From Larix kaempferi (Eukaryota > Streptophyta > Pinopsida > Pinales > Pinaceae), in assembly GCA_027924585.1 (NCBI GenBank), contig BSBM01000994.1, positions 9,679,001-9,743,000 of the forward strand: a stretch of DNA of 64,000 bases. Reading direction: 5' to 3'. Both the position numbers and the translations under genes were made by a program. Positions 23,642 to 33,742 of this stretch are shown here, piece by piece. Each line of letters opens with the position of its first letter. Within the stretch, counting starts at the first letter, position 1. The notes beneath the pieces were generated by a model. The model was not told where the DNA came from, searched no databases, and saw only the letters and a program-made list of their open reading frames with translations.

Positions 23642-25417
23642 TTATGATGATGGAGGAGCATCATATGAATTATTATTTTTGTTATAACATATATAATCTG
23701 ATCTGGAAAAATAATCAATGATGGAAATAATATCTGTGCAAACTCCTTCCCAAAGAGCATCAATGGACTCAACAAGATCAACTTCTTGTGCAACTGCAAT
23801 GTGGTGCACTAATTCTTGTAACTTTTTCTCAAACTGATGTAGAAAATTTATGATATTGTAAAGGAGATCATGCAACTATTAAATATAAGAATTTGAGTCA
23901 TATGGAGAAGAAAACAACAAGGGTGGAGAGTCGCCATGATCGGATAGAGTTTCAGTAGGAAAAGAGTGAACAACTAGGTCACCTTGATAGTTGAGCAAGC
24001 CTGGAGAGTTTGAGGACTTGAATTTTGAACCATGAGTGATGGGGTCAGGTCCAAATGTGTGAAATATAAGTCCAATGATGGCCAAGGACATGGCTGTCCA
24101 ACCAATGAAAGATATGAAGTACATAAGCACAATAGAGGCAAGTGACACAGTGTAGGAAAACATGGAATTGTGTTGTTTCTTAACTGAAGACCTTGGGAGT
24201 TGTAGGGTCTTTTGTGCATCCAATGGTTGGGAAAATGGTGTGGGAGGTGTCATGACCTTCATATTAGACTTTATATCATCTTTAAAATCAAAATCTAAAA
24301 TATTTGAATGGAGGTGGAAATACCTTTCAGAAGACAAGTCAGTAGCTAGTGAAAAATGACTAGGTTTGAGAGGAGACTTGGGTGAACTGACTAGAGATTA
24401 TACCAAGGAAGAGGTGGAGGTTTCTGATTCTGATATATCAGAATGTGAATCAAAATCAGAGACATAAGAAGTATTTTTCACTCTAGTACTCAAATCATAA
24501 GCATGGTTACCTTTGTGAGAGGCTTGGAGATAGTGTTCTTTCTCTACAACAAGCTTGCCTTGTTCTTTTCTTGCAAAGTTAGGAACATCTATGTTATGCT
24601 CTTCAAGCATCTTGGCCATGATGTCCGATTTATTTTTGAAACAATATTTCTTGGGATGAGTGCCTTTGCAACAATAAGAACACTTGGGCTTCTCCTTCTT
24701 CATATTCTTGGCTTTGGAATCTTCATCAGAGTCCTCTTCATCTAACAACATCTTTTGTTTGGATTTGTCATTCTTGAAACTCTTTGCTCTATGAGAAACA
24801 AGTGCAAGGTATTGGGAGGGTGTTAGAGCCCTCATTTGGACCAGCTTGTCCTTCTCCTTAGTGAGTGAATCAATAAATGTATCCAAGGTTGTAATTTTCC
24901 AATTGGGAACTGCAAGTCTTGCAGTATGAAAAGTAGACACAAATACTGAGTATTTAGAACTCAGTTTTGACAGAATGGTAAGGATTAACTGTTCATCCTT
25001 CTTATCTATTCCACATTGCTTGAGTTGAAGCACCGTGTTCTTGAATTTTGAGATGAACTCTTCCATTGAATCAAAATTACTTGGACTAAGTGAGATCAGC
25101 TCAATATCCAATAAATGACCTCTGAGCTTGTCTCGTTTTCCAAAGAGAGACTCTAGCTTTGTCCACACTTGATTTGGAGTGGATAGAGAGTCAATATGGA
25201 ATAGAAGATATGGATATACAAAGAGACAAAGTAACCCATAAGATTCATCAATCCTATTGAACCAATTTTATTTTAATGCAACAACTCCTGGATCAGTTTC
25301 AGGCCCCATAGTGACTCTATACAATCCTTTGCTTTGAAGCTGTATGATCATATGCGCCTTCCAGTCAAAGTAGTTGAAGGGAGTGAGAGTCAAAACTTTA
25401 GCTTGATTTTGATCCAT
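23642..25417 (-). pseudogene. Gag polyprotein with transmembrane C-terminal extension
   Basis: One minus-strand frame runs from the likely start at 25417 (MDQNQAKVLTL) to a stop at 23642, broken only by stops at 25268, 24398 and 23879. The first ~340 codons are a copia-type gag: an N-terminal block with FNYFDWKAHM, a UBN2-like helical part with WTKLESLFG and LKQCGIDKKDEQLIL, and a CCHC zinc knuckle CSYCCKGTHPKKYC. An acidic Ser-rich stretch follows up to the stop at 24398. Beyond that stop the same frame continues for about 170 codons with one strong hydrophobic segment (YTVSLASIVLMYFISFIGWT and following) near 24060-24170. After the stop at 23879 come about 77 more codons (HDLLYNIINFLHQFEKKLQE). 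Gag normally packages element RNA; a membrane segment fused in frame is not usual. Its origin is unknown: captured host exon, env-like part or chance. Confidence 0.7.
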
Positions 25418-25485
25418 GCTGATGCGATCCTGGTGATGGAAATACCATACAAAAAACACTCTATAAATTGTTTTGAATCAATCTA

Positions 25486-25497
25486 ATTCTGATACCA
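25486..25497 (-). promoter_or_regulatory. Primer-binding site (tRNA-Met type)
   Basis: On the minus strand TGGTATCAGAAT follows the 5' LTR directly. The first ten bases fit the tRNA-iMet primer consensus. Confidence 0.85.
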
Positions 25498-26176
25498 TGT
25501 GAGATTTTAATTGGCTTAGATCTAGATTCAATAAGACAACTTCACATGGAATATTTCTGAGAATGAGAGAAGAAGAATAAAGAAGATAATTTGTGGAAAA
25601 CTCTCTGTATCTTATTCATCAATATGATTACAATATATAATACATATTCCATGGATAAAATCGAATGCCTTAGAGGCAAGTTGAAAAGCACAAAAAGAAA
25701 AGGCTTACTAAAGGCAAAAAACCCCCTAGGTGTAAAAAAAAACTTTCCTAAACAGTATAAAGGCTCACGAATTGGATGAATATGGTATGGAAGATCATGA
25801 GTGAGGTAAATTGAATATAATGATGGATTTAGGAGAGAATAAAATATGCGGAGGTCGAATTTCCCAAGTGGTAAGAGTTTCCAAGTCAACTAGCTTTTCC
25901 TTATCCACTAGAAAGTAGAAAAAACGGGATAAAGTTGTATAAATTAGGAAACTGTCTTTATAATTCAGGAATAGAATAAAATCAAACAAAATCCAAGGAA
26001 ATATTATCCAGAATCTATCCAAATTCGTTTTGGTGAATTAGGATAGCATGTGGTCCACTAAAAGACAAAACTGGCCCTATTTACCTAGTCAAAACTTAGG
26101 AAATTAATCATAAATGATTAATTAATTATATCCTAAGTCTAAAATGGTATAAGTGGGTTTTTTTAATACTCTAATA
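25498..26176 (-). repeat. 5' LTR of the small copia-like element
   Basis: It is the partner of 22625-23302. On the plus strand it starts TGTGAGATTTTAATTGG and ends AATACTCTAATA, directly before TATTTCTCTTAAT, where the SET exon resumes. Confidence 0.9.
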
Positions 26177-26714
26177 TATTTCTCTTAATAAGTATGAAAT
26201 AATTGACGGCACTAGAAAAGGTAGTCTTGCTCGATTCATTAACCACTCTTGGTAAGTAATTTTGATTGTAAGCAAGCTTACTTGTCTTATTTTGCTCAAT
26301 TATTACAAGTTACAATAGAGTAGTGTGTAGGAGGAAGATTTTCTTATAAATGTAGGATTATTTGTCTCTTTTTTTTTCAAGGTTTCCGCAATTCCATTTG
26401 TAGTCTTCCTACTAAAAAGGATTATTATTTTTTGTTTAATGAATTCCCTTATTTGAATTGCTAATGTTATCATATCTATTGGATATTTGATTCCAAATGT
26501 TGTTAAATAACATAGCGAACCAAATTGTGAAACTTGAAAGTGGATGATCCTTGGAGAAAGTCGAGTCGGAATTTTTGCAAAGCGGGACATCCCTTGTGGA
26601 ATAGAGTTAGCATATGATTATAAGTTTGAGTGGTATGGTGGTACCATAGTTTGATGTCTATGCAGTGCACCATCTTGTTTTCGATTTCTTGGGGCCATGT
26701 CTCATGGCTTTTAG

Positions 26715-27329
26715 GTAAACAATGGGAGTATAAATGGTTCAGTGCAAAATATGTCTTAATATTTGAGTCATCTCATTAATGAGGTTTACAAAGATATTAT
26801 CAAGTATGTTGTCTTGTTACAATGGTTGTTTCATTTTTTTGGTTTGTTGTAATTCAATGTACCATACTTGAGGCTTGAAAAAACAAGACAATCTATGTGC
26901 CTGTCAACCAGAATTTGATTGTCAGGACTAAAAGAACCATTATGAGGATTTTTTCATTAGTTGATTTTTTCTCTATTATCAATATAATTCATATGGATGG
27001 ATCTTTAAAAATGGAAAATGTGATGTGTGGGGGATGGGCTTCATTTCATTATTTTTTCTTTGCTTTTGTATCTTCATTCTTTGGTATTTTGATATTACAT
27101 TGTTTGCTAGTACACTGTAGTACATTGAATTTTGATTTCATTTTTATATGTATATTTTTCTATAAGGAATTTTTTGTGCCAATCCATTGTCCTCATTTTA
27201 TTTCTGTTGCTTATGAGTGATCATTTTCATGATCCCAAGTTTGTCTCTTTCATAATCATTGTCATATTTTGGAAGATATGCCCTGCTGTCAGTTTCAGCT
27301 GTAACTAGTCCACGTGAATAAGTTTATTT
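26715..27329 (+). other. Downstream of the SET exons; no gene recognised
   Basis: It begins with GTAAAC, which would be the donor after the post-SET exon. The next host exon was not found. The open frame 26897-27220 is rich in Phe and Ile and has no motif. Confidence 0.4.
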
Positions 27330-27920
27330 TGTTAAAATTTGAGCATTAATTCACAATACTCTAGGATCTTCACTGAGAGAATAACATATACAGTATATCA
27401 ATGCATAACAATCACAATAAGCATGACAAGCATCACAAGAATCAAAAGCATGAGAGACAAGAGACACAGAGTTTCAGTGGGGAAAACCCTAAGGTGAAAA
27501 ACCCCACAACTTCCTCAGAGATAGAGAGAGCAACGACTCAACCAAAGTACAACCAAAATACACTGAGATAGTCTCCTAGTAGCAGATGATCCTCCTCCTC
27601 ACTAGTGCGCCACTTTCTGAGTGAGAGAAGTGTAAGTTTCCAAGTGATCCAAATAGAGATCTCCCGATCTCTATTTATACTAGTCTTTTTGCCCAGTTAC
27701 ACTATGGGGCCGACTTGTCTAGCTAGGTACATCCACAATATAATATATATTTCAGGGCCGACCCCACACATGGTGGTTTAATAACCCATCGCCAAGTACA
27801 CACACTTGCGACACTTGTCAATACACATGACGACACTTCCTTATAGAGGAATAACACATCTCTTATAAGGGTATAATAAATATATATGAAATACATTCTG
27901 AAGTTACATATACATCAACA
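27330..27920 (-). repeat. 3' LTR (591 bp)
   Basis: On the plus strand it runs TGTTAAAATTTGAGC to ACATCAACA, a TG...CA structure. A TATAAATA box on the minus strand near 27672-27680 overlaps a perfect 11-bp inverted repeat at 27651-27676. Confidence 0.93.
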
Positions 27921-27929
27921 CTCCCTCTT
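27921..27929 (-). promoter_or_regulatory. Polypurine tract
   Basis: On the minus strand AAGAGGGAG abuts the 3' LTR. Confidence 0.75.
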
Positions 27930-28345
27930 AACTAGGAAGGTATTTCTCGACACAGTTCTGCTAGACAAGTCTTCTTCTCAGGATCATCATCATCGATGCA
28001 ACGTCATCATCATCGTCACTGCTGTTGCTATCTCAACCAATCTCTGACCCTACTCGTCATAGGAAGTTCTACAGAGCCAGTCCTTTTTCATACTGGATGT
28101 AGGCCCACCACCTGCAGGTCTTCATCATCACTGGCCATACTGTGGAATCCTCAGGACTAATTACGTGAGTCAACAAAACCTTGAAAGAGCATCCTAGGAC
28201 TGATTACGAGCACACAGCTTAACCTATCGGATCTCCCAGGATCTTTTACATGTTATTGCACAACCTGTCCACAGCCACAGAGTATCACGAAGCACAACCC
28301 AAATGCACACACACAACACTTACACTCACTGGCATGGGAGGACCA

Positions 28346-28600
28346 ACCTACCACCATTCGTGAAAGGCTCACAACACTTACATCAATGACCATGGGAGAA
28401 GACATCTGCCACCATGTCGGAAAGGCTCTACACTTACATCAACGCACATGGGAGAACACATCTATCACCATGTCGGAAAGGCTCTACACTTACATCAATG
28501 CACATGGGAGAACACATCTACCACCATGTCGGAAAGGCTCTGCACTTACATCAACACACATGGGAGAACACATCTACCACCATGTCGGAAAGGCTCTGTA
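28346..28600. repeat. 56-bp minisatellite, about 4 copies
   Basis: CATGTCGGAAAGGCTCT recurs at 28413, 28469, 28525 and 28581, exactly 56 bp apart. A diverged partial copy precedes them. The array lies between the RNase H stop and the 3' LTR, in the element's 3' untranslated region. Confidence 0.95.
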
Positions 28601-28639
28601 CATCTGTGTCTTCAGAACTCATCACACATAATCCAACTG

Positions 28640-29110
28640 ATTATGTAATGTATCCACTTGATACATATGATCATCCTGATCATCATCATTGTACCATCCT
28701 GGTACATATCATTTGGAGCAACATCCTGAAGCCTGTCATCATGATCATCCTGATCATACAATGCATCCACCTGATGCATACCAAGTATCTACCTGATACA
28801 AATCATCATACATGATCCACCTGATCATACAGTGTATCCACCTGATACAAATACAAATACATGATACATATCAACATACATGATCTACCTGATCATATAA
28901 TGTATCCACCTGATACATATACATATACATGGTCCAAGCATTCAACATGATGCATATACAAAATACATACAAATGATCCAACTGATCATATCCAGCATCC
29001 AACATGATGCGTACATACATATACATATAAATGATCCAACTGATCATATCCAGCATCCAACATGATGCGTACATACATATATAAATGATCCAACTGATCA
29101 TACAAAGTAG
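28640..29110. repeat. Degenerate repeats built on TGATCCA(C/A)CTGATCA
   Basis: Short palindromic units such as TGATCCAACTGATCA and TGTATCCACCTGATACA recur many times. A ~62-bp unit is tandemly doubled at about 28974-29100. With the 56-bp array they fill the 3' untranslated part of the copia element. Confidence 0.8.
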
Positions 29111-29215
29111 AAACTAGAACATCATCCTGATGCTCATCATCCAGCGCTTACATCCACAACCATGTGAAGGATCCTCCTTCCAACATGCTTGGAATGGCTT
29201 CAGCAAATGTGTCCA

Positions 29216-30690
29216 TCACTTCTTCCTCGAAGTGTCGTCGATATGAAGAACACCAAGCCTCTCCCTGAAGTATTCGAACTTCACTCTGGCTAGTGGCTTC
29301 GTCAGCACATTTGCAATCTGCTCGTCCGTCGCAACATACAGGAGCTTCACAGCTCCTCTCTGCACCATATCCCTGATATAGTGATATTTGATCTCTATGT
29401 GTTTCGACCTATCATGAAACACTAGGTTCTTAGACAACTTCACACAACTCTGGTTATCACAGAAGATACTAGTAGCATCCAACGAGAGATCAAATAACTC
29501 AGATAGTAGCTTTCGAAGCCATACTGCCTTACAGCTAGCTGAACAGGCTGCAACATACTTTGCCTCAGCTATACTCAGTGCTACGCAGGACTGCTTCCTG
29601 CTAAACTAAGAGATCACACCTGATCCCATACTGAAGCAGCACCCAGATGTGCTCTTCCTATCTGCAACACTTCCAACCCAATCTGAATCAACATAAACCT
29701 GCAGGTTAAAATTTTGATTCGCTTCATACTTGAGCCCATAATCCACTGTACCCTTTAGGTACCTCAGAATATGCTTTACAACAACCAGGTGAACATTCCT
29801 CGGATCCGTCAGGAACTGGCTCAATGTGTTCACCACAAAGCAAATATCTGGTCTCATGTTCGTCAGGTACATCAAGGACCCAATCATCTGACAATACATA
29901 GAGAGATCAACCAGCTCAGATGAAGCATCACATAGAAGCTTCAGGTTCAATGCCATGGGTGTGGACATGGCCTTGAGTCCATCATCCCGAACCTCTTCAG
30001 GATATCTACTGCATACTTCCCTTGTCCAAGGAAGATTCCATCTGCACTCTGCCACACCTTCATGCCAAGAAAAAATAGTGCATCATCCCCAAGTTCTTCA
30101 TCTCGAACTTGGAAGCAAGCTTCCGCTGCGTGTTGGCAATCAATTTGTCATCTCCTGTTACAAACAAGTCATCCACATACAGGAGTAGAATCATAGATTC
30201 CCTTCCTCAACCTTGTAGTAAAGGTTGGAATCCGCTTTACTCTTGGTAAAGCCCAAACTAGATGGAAACTATCCATCCTACCATACCAAGTTCTGGGAGC
30301 TTGATTCAAGCCATACAAGGCTTTCTTCAATCTGCACACATATAACTCCCTGTCATGTGTTTCAAAACCAAGTGGCTGCTCCAGATACACTTTCTCTTCA
30401 ACTACACCATTCAAGAAAGTAGTCTTGACATCCATCTGGTGTATCTTCCTTTTCATCACTTTTATACTTCTCTATGATGCCATCTACAACATGCTTGATC
30501 TTGTAGATCCTCTTGGAAGTCACTATAGACTTCCCCTCAGGTCTTGGTACTACATCCCAAACATCATTCTTCATGATCGATGGATCATGGTATTCTTCCA
30601 TTTCTTCATCCCAGATCCTGGGAACTTCAATATCTTCAATAGATATGTTTGTTGCTGGAACAAATGTTGTAGTCCTTCTTTTGTAGGTGA
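29216..30690 (-). pseudogene. Copia reverse transcriptase and RNase H, broken
   Basis: Read on the minus strand, the segment starts with NDVWDVVPRPEGKS near 30560, the usual opening of copia reverse transcriptase. After EKYKSD about 40 expected codons are missing before HQMDVKTTFLNGVVEEK, so an early polymerase block is deleted. The catalytic YVDD motif is intact near 30160-30190 (LLLYVDDLFVTGDD). Later come PLMYLTNMRPD-like sequence, KHILRYLKGT and DSDWVGSVADRKSTSGCC (29650-29850), then the RNase H end SLDATSIFCDNQSCVKLSKN with HIEIKYHYIRDMV, stopping at 29216. Frameshifts near 30000 and 30200 and a stop near 29605 break the frame. In a live element this part copies RNA into DNA and removes the RNA strand. 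This copy cannot make a whole enzyme. Confidence 0.9.
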
Positions 30691-31847
30691 AGGTATACGG
30701 TCTTTCCTACAAAACAAGTTAAATTGCATGATTAGAAACATCTCATAGTTTTCAGAACAAATTCTTACACATAAAGAAATATGTCATACAGTCATGCAAT
30801 TAACTTAGCCAATGATTCAATACAACATTTATCCATATTCCGTAACTTTCTAGATGCCTTCCAATCTCTACCAGAACATTGTTAAGAGTGTGCACAACTC
30901 CCAACATGTCAGCAAAGAGGTTTCATTCTAGATAAGTAGTAATGGAATGTTATACAGTGCCATAGGCCACTTACCCATCACATGCATATTAGTAGTATAC
31001 TGTTCATTAATTCAAATATGCAAAATACATATCCTAAGTCTAGGAACATAAGCATATACATCATTGAACAATTTTATTTAAACAAACAAATATGTAAGAA
31101 TTGGTAATTAAAATACTTAGCTTTGTTTGTTTGTTGGGTGGACTCCCTCTGAGTCTTTGTTTCCTTGCAGGAGCTGCTGGAGTCCTAATCTGAAGTAGCT
31201 TCTTCTTACACCTTTCTGTTGTGGAATGTAGAGAGATGGTCAAATCCCTCTGAATATCTGCATCCTTGCAGAAACCACTGGAGTGTGCTCCCTCTTGATC
31301 TTTGCTTCCTGGATTACCTGTTCTTGAACTTATATTCATCCTTGGTCCCTATGCATGCTTATTAGTATCATGATTGTGTTATCCTTGTAATCTCATACAA
31401 AATCGTACATTCATTAGTATATTCTCAACACAATAATCTCAAGCATGTATAGTCATGATCATTTCAAAGAGAAATAATAAGCATTAGCATTCAAGGTTTA
31501 TATAGGACTCTTATGGTTAGTCATAACATGTCTAAACCTATGATTACTCAAACCTATGAATCTTCTGGTTAGTCATAACATTAAATAAGGTAAGACACGT
31601 AATATGCATATACCCATGATTATTCAAACCTATGACTTCATGAATAAACATCATCAATCATGTCATGCATACTTATATAATAGATCCTATGATACAAGAA
31701 ACACATACCTGGTCAACATATTTGCTAGTTAGTTCTAGCAATGTGTTCTTGTTCTCTTCAATGTCTGCATAACTTATTAGTTAACTTTTGCAAAAACAAA
31801 TTATACATACCTCTATGAGATCCATGACTATGGATGAATCTTTGTCT
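30690..31847 (-). other. Non-retroviral block with exon-like segments in place of integrase
   Basis: Between protease and reverse transcriptase a copia element should have integrase (HHCC and DDE parts). None is present. The minus strand instead reads like a spliced gene. TTATGCAG at about 31776 precedes a small open segment (DIEENKNTLLELTSKYVDQ) that ends at a GTATGTG donor near 31710. GCATAG near 31355 precedes an 80-90-codon open segment (31061-31345, with DIQRDLTISLHSTTERCKK) ending at a possible GTATTT donor. TTTTGTAG near 30705 leads into the frame that becomes reverse transcriptase. I do not recognise the protein. The block could be captured host DNA with introns, or a nested DNA insertion; chance splice-like signals are possible. 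Confidence 0.5.
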
Positions 31848-33168
31848 TTATGTCACCATGGCATGTTCAGGTTGTCCCTTCAATTTGTACAATCCTCCCT
31901 TTTGCTCTCCAATCACCACTGCATCATCGATTGTTTTACCCTTTGGCCACATTAGGACTTGGCCATCTACAAATGCAACCCTCATGCCTTTTGCATCCAA
32001 TGCATAGATGGAGAGAAGATTCTTCTTGAGCCCAGGTACATAAAGGACTTCTTTCATCTTCAAAGATTTTCCGGAATCTAGGTTGTAGGAGGCTTCACCA
32101 CTTCCTTTGATTGGGTATTGATAATCATCCCCAAGTTTCACCTTATGGGGTGATTCATGTTCAGATAAGTTTACAAAAGATTCCTTAAACCCAGTCATGT
32201 GTTTGGAAGCCCCACTGTCAATTAACCAATCATTACAACCATGGGAGATAGTACCTGTGAGAGCAGAGATTAGAACATACTCTTCTTCACTTGATGAGTC
32301 ATCATCACTATCGTCACTTTCTGCCCTAGCCTTCTTCTTGGGTGGTTCATCATCTTCAGCAGCATGAGCATGATATCTTTTCCTACTGCCCTTCTTCTTC
32401 TTGACGTTGTTGTTCCTTTTGTTCTTGGGACATTCTGAAGCAAAATGACCTTTCTCATTACATGTGAAGCATCTGAGATCTTTCTTATCTTTATGTTGAT
32501 GATAGTGTGAAGATTTCTTGGCATGAGAGTGCTCTCTTTTGACCTTCCTTTCTTGGTGTGTACTGTGAGAGCTTAATCTTCACTTCCCATCTTTTCTTCT
32601 CAGGCCACAAGCCTTGCTTCTTCTTGAGAACATTCTTCCCACAATCTGTTGAAGGAGATCAACTTCTTCCTTGCACAAATTCCTTGAATAAAGGAATCCC
32701 ATGACCTGGGTAGGCCATTTAGAGTGGTCATGACAACTTCACCATTCTCCACCATTTCATCTACCGCTTCCAGTTGTTCCTTAATCTGGGAGACCCTAGA
32801 AAAATAAGATTGAATGGTTTCTCCATTCTGAAACTTTACTCCTTTCAATTGGTTCCGCAGGGTCATCTTCCGATTTATGTTCTTCCCTTAAATAGCTTAG
32901 TCAAAGAGTCGAACATCTCCTTGGGTGTCTTTAGAGAAGACACATGGGGTATGAGATGGTCTTTGATAGAATCAACAATGATTCTCTTTGCCTTGACCAA
33001 GTTCTTCTTATGCAATACTTTAGCCTCTTCATCCTCTGGGATAGGGATGTCTTCTTTTATATATGAGTCCAACTCATTCTCTTCCAGGATTAACCCAATC
33101 CTATACTTCCAAGCTCGGAAGTTATCAGCCCCTTCAAGCTTATCCTCAAGCTTGGTGTGGTGAGACAT
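31848..33168 (-). pseudogene. Copia gag and protease, frameshifted
   Basis: Gag starts at 33168 (MSHHTKLEDKLEGADNF), with copia features WKYRIGLILEENEL and FDSLTKLF. A single-base deletion near 32880 shifts the frame. The next part (32600-32866) holds KMTLRNQLKGVKFQ and GLPRSWDSFIQGI. The zinc knuckle CFTCNEKGHFASEC lies near 32445-32490 and is followed by a basic and then an acidic stretch. The aspartic protease motif WLIDSGASKHMTGF (near 32185-32225) is intact, and the domain runs on with LYVPGLKKNLLSI to a stop at 31848. Gag would coat the element RNA and the protease would cut the polyprotein. The region sits directly after the primer site and a ~560-bp leader. Confidence 0.9.
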
Positions 33169-33730
33169 CTTAAAGAGTACTTCAAATGGAAATAGAAAAG
33201 ATTTAGGTCTTACCACTTGAAATGCTGAAAACTGGATCTAGTCCCGAATTAGGGTTTGTCGGAAAAACCCTAAAAATTCAAAATGTGAATTTCAACTTTC
33301 TGAAAGGATAGAAAGATGCGCCTTGATGAGCTGATCAGCCTAGTGTATTCAGAATTTGAGATCAACAAAGCTTTACCCTTCAGATTTTCCTTTTTGTCCT
33401 CCCGGGTTCACTATGGAGAGCCCTAAATTAGGGTTTGAGTTTCCCGGAGATCTACCTAGCCAAAAATCTCGATCCAAAGCTCTAAAATTCGATTTTTGCA
33501 AGGAGCTTCCAGCTATGTCTTCAAATTGTAGAAATTCCTATTTTTGTGGAAACCCTAATTTTTAGGGCCAAATTTGAAAATGCTCAGAATTGAATTCTGA
33601 TTGGATAGATAGATTCTCCTTGATGAGTAGAGTCAATCTACTATACTGCTTTTCCAAAAAATGTGGAGAGAAACCCAATAAACAAGAAACCCTAGTTTCC
33701 GTCACTGCCAAATGTCTTCTTCTCAGGTTA
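33169..33730 (-). other. Leader between primer site and gag
   Basis: This is the untranslated leader of the copia element. It contains repeated AAACCCTA(A/G)TTT-like stretches (near 33240, 33420, 33550 and 33690) and no coding region. Confidence 0.7.
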
Positions 33731-33742
33731 GCTCTGATTCCA
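33731..33742 (-). promoter_or_regulatory. Primer-binding site (tRNA-Met type)
   Basis: On the minus strand TGGAATCAGAGC follows the 5' LTR with no gap. It has one mismatch to the tRNA-iMet primer consensus. Confidence 0.88.

Larger units (their letters stand above)
22625..26176 (-). mobile_element. Small copia-like LTR element with gag but no pol
   Basis: Two LTRs (22625-23302 and 25498-26176, about 678 bp) flank a 2.2-kb internal region read on the minus strand. They are closely similar. A primer site follows the 5' LTR and a purine tract precedes the 3' LTR. Flanking CATTT (22620-22624) and TATTT (26177-26181) form a target duplication with one change. The host exon reads through correctly when one copy and the element are removed, which confirms the insertion point. 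No protease, integrase, reverse transcriptase or RNase H motif is present, so the element was non-autonomous. Its only coding region is a gag-like frame with an unusual extension. Confidence 0.88.
20795..26714 (+). pseudogene. ASHH1: SET-domain histone methyltransferase pseudogene (ASHH1/SDG26 type)
   Basis: Four exons with plant splice sites spell most of a SET domain. Exon 20795-20872 has EYVKTKLLKTDGHGW and DQDIK before a GT donor. Exon 22407-22491 has GQFFIEYCGEVI. Exon 22601-26251 has RDAFIISLN and, past an insertion, IIDGTRKGSLARFINHS. Exon 26516-26714 has GIFAKRDIPCGIELAYDY, FEWYGG and the post-SET Cys cluster CLCSAPSC. Exon phases fit: the Cys of NHSC is split TG|C between exons three and four, and exons two and three join in phase 1. 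Active genes of this family methylate H3 lysine 36 on chromatin. This copy is dead: in-frame stops lie at 22446, 22467, 26535 and 26652, the last two where CGA(Arg)-to-TGA changes are likely. A copia-like element (22625-26176) also sits inside exon three. The AWS domain and C-terminus are not found. Assignment to ASHH1 rests on remembered family motifs. Confidence 0.85.

Noticed and set aside
24503-24745. Plus-strand hydrophobic frame opposite gag
   Set aside because: It is a shadow of the gag zinc-knuckle region on the minus strand.
28360-28600. CRISPR-like regular repeats
   Set aside because: The units abut each other with no unique spacers, in a plant retrotransposon. It is an ordinary minisatellite.
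28386-28815. Overlapping plus-strand frames with repeated GEHIYHHVGKAL-like peptides
   Set aside because: These arise from the 56-bp minisatellite read in three frames, antisense to the copia element. No sign of a real gene.
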